In this document: piece by piece, positions 17,706 to 25,465 of the stretch | How the letters are laid out: each line of letters begins with the position of its first letter | How positions within the stretch are numbered: the first letter of the stretch is position 1 | DNA from: Mariniphaga sp041687215 | GTDB taxonomy: Bacteria; Bacteroidota; Bacteroidia; Bacteroidales; Prolixibacteraceae | Length of the DNA stretch: 64,000 nt | Reading direction: 5' to 3' | Assembly (NCBI RefSeq): GCF_041687215.1 | Contig: NZ_JAWLCI010000015.1 | Location: forward strand, 8,047-72,046 | The notes under the pieces: generated by a model | Database searches by the model: none | Seen by the model: the letters and a program-made list of their open reading frames with translations, nothing else | Told to the model about the DNA's origin: nothing | Position numbers and translations under genes: made by a program

Positions 17706-18029
17706 TTACGTTTGACAGCTGGCTACTGCATTTTCATGGTCGTTCCAGTTTTTGGTTTCCAATTCCAGAAAACGTTTTTTCTCGTCTTCATTCATATGCC
17801 TGACGATGTATTCCAGGTTGCACCCCATTTTTTTTGCGACCTGTTCAACTGAACCAATCAGTTTCTCTTTTATGGGAATTTTTTGAAACGGAAAAACAAA
17901 GGTGGCAATTACGGTATTTTCGCCGTAAATTTCAAGATCTTTCACAATACCGAGCTCGGTAAGTGAGCAATTTATGGCGGGGTGCATAACCTGTGAAATG
18001 GCTTCGATAACGGGATTTTTATCAGCCAT
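17706..18029 (-). CDS. DUF59/MIP18-like iron-sulfur assembly-type protein
   Basis: The 107-aa protein has the DUF59 texture: NPVIEAISQVMHPAINCSLTELGIVKDLEIYGENTVIATFVFPF, as in PaaD/SufT/MIP18 relatives, which help insert Fe-S clusters. The usual form has DPE in the first loop; here it is MHPAINC, so the fit is partial. The C-terminal part is helical with Cys residues. It lies 4 bp after the small zinc-ribbon gene and is probably co-transcribed with it. A general role in metal-cluster assembly is inferred. Confidence 0.65.
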   Translation of the reverse strand: MADKNPVIEAISQVMHPAINCSLTELGIVKDLEIYGENTVIATFVFPFQKIPIKEKLIGSVEQVAKKMGCNLEYIVRHMNEDEKKRFLELETKNWNDHENAVASCQT

Positions 18030-18033
18030 AAAA

Positions 18034-18246
18034 TCATTTTTTGTTTTTCACGAGTTCCTCACGCACCATAGTGTGGTCACATTCGGGACATTTGATTTCA
18101 GTGCATTTCACTCCCTGTTGGTGAGGTATCTTGTGCCCGCATTTAACACACAGGCAGTAACCTCCCGGACCAAATGCTCCTCCGTTGTTTTTCCCTTTGT
18201 GGCCTCCCAGTCCCAATCCTTTTCCTAATTTCATTCTTAAAAACAT
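18034..18246 (-). CDS. Small zinc-ribbon-like protein with two CxxC pairs
   Basis: The 70-aa protein has a glycine-rich N-terminus (GKGLGLGGHKGKNNGGAFG), then CVKC and CPEC knuckles within GYCLCVKCGHKIP and EIKCPECDHTM. The four cysteines could bind zinc or an Fe-S cluster. Proteins like this are found near DUF5320 and nitrogenase-cofactor-type (NifX/Mrp) genes, consistent with the neighbours here. Alternative start ATG at 18234 gives a 66-aa form that begins MKLGKG. Confidence 0.7.
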   Translation of the reverse strand: MFLRMKLGKGLGLGGHKGKNNGGAFGPGGYCLCVKCGHKIPHQQGVKCTEIKCPECDHTMVREELVKNKK

Positions 18247-18290
18247 TTTAAAATTGACTGTAGATTTTTACCGTTGTCAGAAATCTTTTA

Positions 18291-18355
18291 TTCCCGCAGA
18301 TTACGCAGATAAACGCTGATATATAATTCTGCGAAAATCAGCGAATTCAGCGGGA
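18291..18355. repeat. Dispersed palindromic repeat, copy A
   Basis: ttcccgcagattacgcagat begins this 65-bp imperfect palindrome, with cgctgat (18314-18320) against atcagcg (18337-18343) and a GC-rich right end cagcgggag. It resembles copy B at 25048-25118. Both lie between genes, as dispersed Bacteroidota intergenic palindromes do. Confidence 0.7.
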
Positions 18356-18509
18356 GGTTAATTTCCCTGAAGAATAAATTTTTGTTTCTCTTGGAAAAAA
18401 AGCATGATTATTTTTGCAGTTCTTTATTAAAAATGACAAATTCAAATTCCATTGTTGAATTTACATCCAGCGCTAAAATACAAGAAGAATACACAGAATT
18501 CCTGCCTGC

Positions 18510-18833
18510 TCATTCTTCCCTTTTATTTTTGCGAATGTTTTCCAACTCCTTTTCTACATGCGAAAGCTGGTCTTTTAGTGTTCTGGCTTCGTTTTCTAGT
18601 AACGTTTCATCCGAAACACCGGGAGCAAATTCATCGTTATGGTGCGCAAATGGATTTCCCCATCTGAAACCCAATCCTCTGCCGCGCCCTCGACCAAGAC
18701 CTTCACGAAATCTGCGGCCAAAGTTTCTGAATCCTCTTTCGGGAAAATCTGTTTCATTCCCTGTGCATCTTCCCATCTGCCTTCCCGTCATAGGTCCGGC
18801 ACCTGCTGGTCCTGTTCTGTTAAATCCTGGCAT
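18510..18833 (-). CDS. DUF5320-type small protein
   Basis: The 107-aa protein starts MPGFNRTGPAGAGPMTGRQ, the characteristic opening of DUF5320 proteins, followed by an Arg/Gly-rich stretch (RRFREGLGRGRGRGLGFRWG) and a C-terminal coiled coil (about 80-105). I chose the ATG at 18833 because it has a strong Shine-Dalgarno (AAAGGAGG, 18839-18846, five bases upstream); a longer start at 18869 is unlikely. These proteins occur with Mrp/NifX-like metal-cofactor genes. The function is unknown. Confidence 0.8.
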   Translation of the reverse strand: MPGFNRTGPAGAGPMTGRQMGRCTGNETDFPERGFRNFGRRFREGLGRGRGRGLGFRWGNPFAHHNDEFAPGVSDETLLENEARTLKDQLSHVEKELENIRKNKREE

Positions 18834-18838
18834 GATAA

Positions 18839-18846
18839 CCTCCTTT
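18839..18846 (-). promoter_or_regulatory. Strong Shine-Dalgarno site of the DUF5320 gene
   Basis: AAAGGAGG on the minus strand sits five bases before the ATG at 18833. Such sites are rare in Bacteroidota and this one decides the start codon. Confidence 0.8.
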
Positions 18847-18986
18847 TTTAATTTGATTACAATTTTCAATACACAAATATAATAAACTTATGTGCATAAT
18901 AAAACGATTCTTCGTTAAATTTTCAAAAAAATTGCACAAACGATTGTGCAAATAAAAATAAATGCAAATATTTGTATGCTGAATCA

Positions 18987-20015
18987 ATGGAAAAAAAGGT
19001 AAACAATATTAAGGAACTGGCCGAAAAGCTGGGGCTTTCACCCACCACCGTTTCCCGTGTTTTAAACGGAAAGTCCAAAAACTTCCGCATCAGTCAGGAA
19101 ACCAGCCGTAAAGTGCTTGATGCCGCACGGAAATACCACTATTCGCCCAATCGCATTGCCCGCGGCCTCAAACTGGAAAAAACAGAAACCATAGGGCTGA
19201 TAATTCCCGATATCGCCAATCCCTATTTCGGATCGATTGCCAAAACCATTGAAATGGAAGCACATAAAAAAGGTTATTCCATCATTCTTTGCGACAGCCT
19301 GGACGACGAGGTTACCGAAGCTGAATTATTGCAGTTGCTGGCCGGACGAAAAGTGGACGGGATAATTATCGCACCTACCGGAAAAAGCAGCAGGCATGTA
19401 ACAGAAGTTCAAAATCAGGGAATTCCGGTGATGGTGATTGACAGGTACCTGGTGGGCACTGAACTTCCGTTTATAACTACCGACAATTACATAGGTGCTT
19501 TGCTGGCCACCGAACATGTTATTGAGATGGGGCACCGCAATATTGCCTGTATTCAGGGGATTAACGGAATCTCAGCCAACACCGACCGGGTGAAAGGATA
19601 CCACGATGCATTGCAAAAGCATGGAATCCGAGTAAATGAATTATTGATTTTGGGAACCGATTTTGGCGAGGAAAACGGGTACATTCAGACCCGAAAATTA
19701 CTGGAACTACCCAGTCGTCCCACTGCCATTTTTGCACTAAGTAACCTGATTTCACTTGGAATTCTGCGTGCGTTGAAAGAGGCTGGCTTAACTGTACCTG
19801 ATGATATTTCGATTGTGTCGTTTGATGAGCAACCCTATTCTGCATTTCTTGCGTGTCCCATGACAACTGTGGAACAACCCCGTGAAGAAATTGGAAGGCT
19901 GGCATTTGATTTCCTGTTGATAATGATTGATGAGGGGGCATCCAAAAAAGTTGACAATCTGATGCTTCAACCCCGCCTGATTTTCCGTGAATCTGTGAAA
20001 AAAATCTCAATTTAA
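18987..20015 (+). CDS. LacI family transcriptional regulator
   Basis: The 342-aa protein has an N-terminal helix-turn-helix (NIKELAEKLGLSPTTVSRVL, about 5-24) with hinge and a periplasmic-binding-protein-like C-terminal effector domain (IGLIIPDIANPYF...). The start is the ATG at 18987; an in-frame TTG at 18972 is unlikely. It lies 11 bp before GH140 and heads the co-directional sugar locus, so it probably controls that locus in response to a pentose, nucleoside or oligosaccharide. The operator was not identified. Confidence 0.93.
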   Translation: MEKKVNNIKELAEKLGLSPTTVSRVLNGKSKNFRISQETSRKVLDAARKYHYSPNRIARGLKLEKTETIGLIIPDIANPYFGSIAKTIEMEAHKKGYSIILCDSLDDEVTEAELLQLLAGRKVDGIIIAPTGKSSRHVTEVQNQGIPVMVIDRYLVGTELPFITTDNYIGALLATEHVIEMGHRNIACIQGINGISANTDRVKGYHDALQKHGIRVNELLILGTDFGEENGYIQTRKLLELPSRPTAIFALSNLISLGILRALKEAGLTVPDDISIVSFDEQPYSAFLACPMTTVEQPREEIGRLAFDFLLIMIDEGASKKVDNLMLQPRLIFRESVKKISI

Positions 20016-20026
20016 AAACGAATTAT

Positions 20027-21463
20027 ATGAAAAATCGAATTAGTGTATCATTGTTATTACTCCTTCCTTTATTTACAATTTCGCAAACTTTAAAAGTGAG
20101 CAGCAATAACAGTTACCTGGAAACTGCCGATGGAAAACCTTTTTTATGGATGGGCGATACGGCTTGGGAGCTTTTTCATAAGTTGAACCGCGAAGATGCT
20201 GCGATGTACCTGGAGAACCGTTCAGAAAAAGGATTTACAGTCATTCAGGCGGTAGTCCTGGCTGAACAGGACGGACTGCGAAAACCCAATGCGTATAATG
20301 AAATTCCTCTGTTTGAAAATGACCCCACGCGCCCTAACGAAAAATATTTTGAACACGTGGATTTCATTGTCAACGAGGCCGAAAAGCTTGGTCTTGTTGT
20401 AGGAATGCTTCCTACATGGGGCGATAAAGTAACTCCTGCCCACGGAGGCGGACCAGTTGTTTTTAACAAGAAAAATGCATTTGTTTATGGCGAATTTCTG
20501 GGAAATCGCTACAAAAACAAACCCGTTGTCTGGATTTTGGGTGGCGACCGAGATGTTGCCAACGATAAGGAAAAAGAAGTTTGGCGTGCAATGGCTAATG
20601 GTTTAAAAGCAGGTGATGGCGGAAACCATCTGATTTCGTATCACCCCAGGGGAGCGCAGTCATCACACGAAAAATTGCATCACGAAGCATGGCTTGATTT
20701 TAACATGTACCAAAGCGGGCATTCGAATAAATACAGCGATGTTTATCGTTTCGGGGAAATGTTGCTGGAGGTCAAACCACGGAAACCCTTCGTTGAAGCA
20801 GAGCCTGCATATGAAGATATTCCTGTGGAGTTCTGGAAATATTTGGATTGGAACAATTCGCCGCCTGTTCCCGAAAATGTATTGAATAAAGATCTCATCA
20901 TTACTAAAAAGGAGTATTTTGAGCAGGGATTTTTTGATGATCATGACGTTCGGGTATTTGCTTACTGGAATTTCCTTTCCGGTGCCTGTGGTTATACGTA
21001 TGGCAATAATGCGGTATGGCAGATGTTTGAAAAAGGCGGCGATATGGCCATTCCCTGTTTAACCGACTGGCGGGATGCACTCAACCGTCCCGGTGCAGAA
21101 TCGATGCGGTTTGTGCGAAAAATTTTTGAACATCGGCCATTTCATCTGCTTATTCCTAACCAAACTGCTGTTTTGGGAAATAATCCGCGCGACAGTCTGC
21201 ATGTCCGGGCTGCCCTGGCATCCGACAAATCATTTATGCTTGTGTTTGCCAGTGTGGGGCAAAAACTGAATATCAATCTGTCAGAAATGGAAAATGGTGT
21301 GGTTGCCTGGTGGTACAATCCGCGCAACGGAAAAGCTACAAAAATTGGAAAGATGAAAAATGAAAGCAATTACCAGTTTGTTCCTCCAACTTCCGGACGT
21401 GGTAACGACTGGTTATTGGTGCTCGATGATCCGAAAGCAAAACTTGAGTCATTAAAAAAATAA
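20027..21463 (+). CDS. GH140-like (DUF4038) secreted glycosidase
   Basis: The 478-aa protein has a signal peptide (about 1-19) and the GH140/DUF4038 opening ADGKPFLWMGDTAWELFHKL (34-53), then the (beta/alpha)8 pattern: FTVIQAVVLAEQDG, GMLPTWGDK, WILGGDRDVAND and FVEAEPAYED. Acidic residues in GGDRD (172-176) and EAEPAYED (257-264) are the likely catalytic pair. A C-terminal beta domain follows (about 385-470). Characterised GH140 enzymes release apiose, a branched pentose, from rhamnogalacturonan II. That fits the pentose-related neighbours but the substrate here is inferred. Confidence 0.85.
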   Translation: MKNRISVSLLLLLPLFTISQTLKVSSNNSYLETADGKPFLWMGDTAWELFHKLNREDAAMYLENRSEKGFTVIQAVVLAEQDGLRKPNAYNEIPLFENDPTRPNEKYFEHVDFIVNEAEKLGLVVGMLPTWGDKVTPAHGGGPVVFNKKNAFVYGEFLGNRYKNKPVVWILGGDRDVANDKEKEVWRAMANGLKAGDGGNHLISYHPRGAQSSHEKLHHEAWLDFNMYQSGHSNKYSDVYRFGEMLLEVKPRKPFVEAEPAYEDIPVEFWKYLDWNNSPPVPENVLNKDLIITKKEYFEQGFFDDHDVRVFAYWNFLSGACGYTYGNNAVWQMFEKGGDMAIPCLTDWRDALNRPGAESMRFVRKIFEHRPFHLLIPNQTAVLGNNPRDSLHVRAALASDKSFMLVFASVGQKLNINLSEMENGVVAWWYNPRNGKATKIGKMKNESNYQFVPPTSGRGNDWLLVLDDPKAKLESLKK

Positions 21464-21489
21464 ATATTTCGAACTAAAAAATTAAAGCT

Positions 21490-22491
21490 ATGGTAGTTAT
21501 ACATTCGTACGGTGTGGCAGTTTTTCTCGCATTTGTCACCATGTTGTGCTGGGGTTCGTGGGCCAATACCCAAAAACTGGCCCAAAAACACTGGCCATTC
21601 CAGTTATTTTACTGGGATTATGCCATCGGGGTTTTGTTACTGGCGCTTGTGCTGGCGTTCACAGCCGGAAGCTCAGGTACAGAAGGTCGCAGTTTCCTGG
21701 CCGATTTGGCACAGGCCGACACCAAATCCCTGATTTCCGCTTTTCTGGGGGGTGTAATTTTTAACATTGCCAATATCTTGTTGGTGGCCGCCATTGCCAT
21801 TGCCGGCATGGCCGTTGCTTTTCCCATTGGCATCGGGCTGGCGCTGGTACTGGGGGTTCTTACCAACTATGCAGCAACTCCGCTGGGAAATCCGGTAATT
21901 CTGTTTAGCGGTGTGGCGCTGGTTACCGTTGCCATTGTTTTGGATGCCCTGGCTTACCGTCGTTTGCCGAATTCCTCTTCGGTTACTTCGGCCAAAGGAA
22001 TTGTGATTTCGTTGCTGGCTGGTTTTCTGATGGGCTTTTTCTACCGTTTTGTGGCAGCTTCCATGGCTACCGATTTTGTGAATCCCATGGCTGGTAAACT
22101 CACTCCCTACACGGCATCGGTTGTTTTTGCTGTGGGACTGCTTATTTCAAATTTTGTTTGGAATTCCATTTTCATGTACAAACCGCTAACAGGCAAGAGA
22201 GTTACTTACAGAGATTATTTCGTAAAGGGCGATGCAAAACTCCACCTGACAGGCATTCTGGGAGGGGCTATCTGGAGTCTGGGTATGACGCTGAATATTA
22301 TTGCTGCCGAGCAGGCCGGATTTGCCATTTCCTATGGTTTGGGACAGGGTGCAACGCTTATTGCAGCTCTTTGGGGCGTTTTCATCTGGAAAGAATTTAA
22401 AGGGGCAAAAGGCGTAAAAGGTTTGCTAACTGCCATGTTCCTGTTTTTTGTTGTTGGCCTGACCCTGATTATTGTTGCACGTTTATATTAA
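21490..22491 (+). CDS. GRP-family sugar permease (rusT-like)
   Basis: The 333-aa protein is an integral membrane protein with about ten hydrophobic segments. Its opening VFLAFVTMLCWGSWANTQKL and later FPIGIGLALVLGVLTNY match the GRP/DMT-type sugar transporter family found beside ribokinase in Bacteroides ribose loci. It would carry a pentose or nucleoside-derived sugar across the inner membrane by proton or ion symport. It follows GH140 by 26 bp and precedes ribokinase by 6 bp, a context that supports pentose uptake. Confidence 0.85.
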   Translation: MVVIHSYGVAVFLAFVTMLCWGSWANTQKLAQKHWPFQLFYWDYAIGVLLLALVLAFTAGSSGTEGRSFLADLAQADTKSLISAFLGGVIFNIANILLVAAIAIAGMAVAFPIGIGLALVLGVLTNYAATPLGNPVILFSGVALVTVAIVLDALAYRRLPNSSSVTSAKGIVISLLAGFLMGFFYRFVAASMATDFVNPMAGKLTPYTASVVFAVGLLISNFVWNSIFMYKPLTGKRVTYRDYFVKGDAKLHLTGILGGAIWSLGMTLNIIAAEQAGFAISYGLGQGATLIAALWGVFIWKEFKGAKGVKGLLTAMFLFFVVGLTLIIVARLY

Positions 22492-22497
22492 AAAGTG

Positions 22498-23412
22498 ATG
22501 AAACCAAAAATAGTTGTAGTGGGCAGTTCCAATACCGATATGGTGGTGAAAGTACCGCATATTCCATCTCCGGGTGAAACCATTATGGGAGCTGATTTTA
22601 TGACCATTCCCGGTGGAAAAGGGGCGAACCAGGCCGTGGCTGCAGCACGTGCGGGAGCGGATGTTACTTTTATTGCCTGTGTTTCGGACGATGCTTTTGG
22701 TAAAAAAGCTGTTGAAAATTACCGAAAGGACGAAATCGATACTTCGTGCATCAAAATTCAACCGGGTACTCATTCTGGAATTGCACTGATAAATGTGGCC
22801 GAAGACGGAGAAAACAGTATTTCGGTGGCGCCCGGTGCAAACAGCTATTTATTTCCGGAAGATATACAAGGTTTTGAAGATACTTTTGAAGATGCAAAAA
22901 TAGTCCTTGCACAGTTGGAAGTTCCTTTGGAAACAGTGATAGCGGCAGCAGAAATAGCCCATGCAAAAGGGATTCCGTTTATTTTGAATCCTGCTCCCGG
23001 CGCCGTGATTTCCGAAAGTCTGTTGAATAAAGTAACTATTATTACACCCAATGAAACCGAAGCGGCCATTATTACCGGGAGGAATAATTTTTCAGAAAAG
23101 GATATTCCGGAAATGGCAGGCGAAATTTTCGACAAGGAAGGAATAACAGTTCTCATCACCTTGGGAGGCAAGGGCGTTTATTTAAAAACATTTGATTTTG
23201 AAGGGCTGATTCAGGGATATAAAGTGAAAGCTGTGGACACCACTGCCGCCGGCGATGTGTTTAACGGCGCACTTGCCGGCGCACTTGCCGGAGGAATGGA
23301 TTTATATAAGGCCGTTGATTTTGCCCAGCGGGCGGCTGCCATTTCAGTTACCCGGATGGGAGCCCAGCCCTCGGCGCCAAAACTGAATGAAATTCAGAAT
23401 TATCAGTTTTAG
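22498..23412 (+). CDS. rbsK: Ribokinase / PfkB-family sugar kinase
   Basis: The 304-aa protein carries both PfkB signatures: the N-terminal FMTIPGGKGANQAVAAARAG (about 38-57) and the C-terminal VDTTAAGDVFNGALAGALAG with the catalytic Asp in AAGD. It phosphorylates ribose at O5 with ATP, feeding the pentose phosphate pathway. The ATG at 22498 is preferred to the GTG at 22495. It lies between the permease and the ADP-ribosylglycohydrolase. Another pentose as substrate cannot be excluded, given the GH140 neighbour. Confidence 0.9.
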   Translation: MKPKIVVVGSSNTDMVVKVPHIPSPGETIMGADFMTIPGGKGANQAVAAARAGADVTFIACVSDDAFGKKAVENYRKDEIDTSCIKIQPGTHSGIALINVAEDGENSISVAPGANSYLFPEDIQGFEDTFEDAKIVLAQLEVPLETVIAAAEIAHAKGIPFILNPAPGAVISESLLNKVTIITPNETEAAIITGRNNFSEKDIPEMAGEIFDKEGITVLITLGGKGVYLKTFDFEGLIQGYKVKAVDTTAAGDVFNGALAGALAGGMDLYKAVDFAQRAAAISVTRMGAQPSAPKLNEIQNYQF

Positions 23413-23440
23413 AATACAATAGAAACCTAATACCATAAAA

Positions 23441-25012
23441 ATGAAAACATTAATTTTTTCAATGACATTTTTTTTCTTTTTAGCCGGTTGCCAGAACCGA
23501 ACGATTGAAAATGTGAATATTTCTTTCACTGACGGCGAAACGGTACGGATCCCAAAAAGTGAGTTGCAGGACAAAATCAAAGGCGGCTGGGCTGGCCAGG
23601 TGATTGGCTGCACGTATGGCGGGCCCACCGAATTTCAGTGGAACGGCACCATGATTGGCGACCATGTTCCCATTCCCTGGGACGACACCCGCATGTTGTG
23701 GTATTATGAAAATTCACCGGGTTTGTACGACGATGTGTATATGGATTTGACTTTTGTGGATGTGTTTGAAAAGCACGGCCTCGATGCGCCCGATTCGCTT
23801 CATGCACTGGCTTTTGCAAGGGCGGAGTATCCGCTTTGGCATGCCAATCAGGCTGCACGTTACAATATTCTGAACGGAACAATGCCTCCCGCATCCGGAC
23901 ACTGGAAAAACAATCCGCATGCCGACGATATTGATTTTCAGATTGAGGCTGATTTTGCCGGAATGATGGCACCGGGAATGCCCAACTCAGCCGCTGAAAC
24001 CGGCAACCGGATTGGTCACATTATGAACTACGGCGATGGCGTTTACGGTGGAATTTATGTGGCGGCCATGTATTCGCTGGCATTTGTTTACGACGATATG
24101 GAATTCATTGTGGAAGAAGCGCTGAAAACTATCCCGCCCGAAAGTGAATTCTATCAGTGCATTGCCGATGTTATTCAGTGGTACAATCAAAATCCTGGCG
24201 ACTGGAAAACGGCATGGTTTGAAGCTCAAAAGAAATGGACATTCGACAAAGGCTGCCCCGACGGTGTTTTTCGGCCGTTTAATATCGATGCAAAAATCAA
24301 TGCAGCATACATTGTTATCGGATTGTTGTACGGAAAAGGCGATTTCGGGGCAACCGTGGATATCAGCACCCGCTGCGGATACGACTCCGACTGCAATCCG
24401 GCCAATGCTGCCGGAATTCTCGGTGCTATGATTGGCTACAGCCAAATACCTGATTACTGGAAACAGGGAATCGGCAAGGTTGAAGATTTGAATTTCCAAT
24501 ATACCGATATGTCGCTCAATAAAGTGTATGACATCGGTTTTGATCATGCAGCGGAAATGATAGAAAGAAACGGGGGAAGCGAAGAGGGCGATGATTTCCT
24601 GATTCAATACCAGGCACCGCAATCCGTTCCGGTTGAAGTAGGTTTTGAAGGACTTCTCCCGGTTGAACGCAGAAGAATTGGCAAGCATGTCACCGAACAG
24701 AATTCTGAAATCTCGTTTGAAATTGAAGGTTGTGGATTTGTGGTTGGCGGAAGAGCAGCCAAAGAAAATCAGTTGCCTGAAGCTGTCCTTGAACTGGATG
24801 TTTTTGCTGACGGTGAACTGCTTGAAACGGCAAAACTGCCCACTCATTGGCTGATTCGCCGGCACGAAGTAACCTGGAAATACGACCTGCCGGAAGGGAA
24901 ACATTCCATTACACTGAAAGCCCGGAACATTCCCGATGGATACCGGATTGAAACAGGCGATTTGCTGGTTTATTCAACGGATGATCCGGGAACAAGGGTT
25001 TATTTTGAGTAA
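23441..25012 (+). CDS. ADP-ribosylglycohydrolase-family lipoprotein
   Basis: The 523-aa protein has a lipobox (LAGC, Cys17), so it is exported and anchored. The ADP-ribosylglycohydrolase fold is marked by KIKGGWAGQVIGCTYGGPTEF (about 45-65), PWDDTRM (80-85) and RCGYDSDCNPANAAGILGA, the acidic metal-binding motifs that hold two Mg2+. The C-terminal 130 residues form a beta domain. Family members remove ADP-ribose from proteins or small molecules; related genes are part of the Bacteroides ribose (rus) locus. An extracytoplasmic hydrolase that frees ribose-containing compounds is inferred. Confidence 0.88.
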   Translation: MKTLIFSMTFFFFLAGCQNRTIENVNISFTDGETVRIPKSELQDKIKGGWAGQVIGCTYGGPTEFQWNGTMIGDHVPIPWDDTRMLWYYENSPGLYDDVYMDLTFVDVFEKHGLDAPDSLHALAFARAEYPLWHANQAARYNILNGTMPPASGHWKNNPHADDIDFQIEADFAGMMAPGMPNSAAETGNRIGHIMNYGDGVYGGIYVAAMYSLAFVYDDMEFIVEEALKTIPPESEFYQCIADVIQWYNQNPGDWKTAWFEAQKKWTFDKGCPDGVFRPFNIDAKINAAYIVIGLLYGKGDFGATVDISTRCGYDSDCNPANAAGILGAMIGYSQIPDYWKQGIGKVEDLNFQYTDMSLNKVYDIGFDHAAEMIERNGGSEEGDDFLIQYQAPQSVPVEVGFEGLLPVERRRIGKHVTEQNSEISFEIEGCGFVVGGRAAKENQLPEAVLELDVFADGELLETAKLPTHWLIRRHEVTWKYDLPEGKHSITLKARNIPDGYRIETGDLLVYSTDDPGTRVYFE

Positions 25013-25047
25013 TAGTGAATCAATGCAAATTCTGATAGGGAATAATG

Positions 25048-25118
25048 TTCCCGCAGATATCGCTGATTTACGCAGAAAAAAATTAAAAATCAGCGTTTAT
25101 TTGCGTCATCTGCGGGAA
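25048..25118. repeat. Dispersed palindromic repeat, copy B
   Basis: Perfect 10-bp outer arms ttcccgcaga (25048-25057) and tctgcgggaa (25109-25118) enclose inner inverted cgctgat/atcagcg segments. It belongs to the same family as 18291-18355 and splits the sugar operon between the ADP-ribosylglycohydrolase and the nucleoside hydrolase remnant. Confidence 0.85.
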
Positions 25119-25191
25119 ATATTAAAGTGTGACGAACAAACTATTTGTAATTGCAATACTGGTTTTTCAACTAAATAAAATTGAATGAGTT

Positions 25192-25455
25192 ATGAGAATT
25201 TCAATCGTTTTATCTTTTTTCCTTTTTACAGTTTTCGCCGGTACAGAGCAGGTAAAAATCATTTTCGACACATATTTTAGAGGTGGTGTTGGAAAATATT
25301 GGGAAAAAGTGGTCAACGGCTTCTGCGTGGCCAAAGAAAACAACGACAATTACTGGGTTGAGAGCGATAAATACAATTACGCCTACCTGGTGCTGAAAAA
25401 GAAGCCGGAAGAAATGGCCCGGCTCATTGAATCCATTATGTTGAATCAGTTTTAA
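25192..25455 (+). pseudogene. Nucleoside hydrolase with a large in-frame internal deletion
   Basis: The 87-codon frame has a signal peptide (about 1-16), then VKIIFDTYF, matching the N-terminal VKIIFDTDF of secreted Bacteroidota nucleoside hydrolases. It jumps directly to RGGVGKYWEKVVNGFCVAKE, which matches the C-terminal 60 residues of the same family up to the ending EEMARLIESIMLNQF. The middle of about 230-250 residues, including most of the active site, is missing. The aspartate cluster is broken (DTY for DTD). The reading frame is preserved, so a small secreted product may still be made. The assignment rests on remembered family sequence; an independent small protein is the alternative. 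Confidence 0.68.
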
Positions 25456-25465
25456 TACGATAAAA

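Noticed and set aside
23987..24904. Long minus-strand frame (305 aa)
   Set aside because: It is antisense to the ADP-ribosylglycohydrolase gene and shows no family motif.
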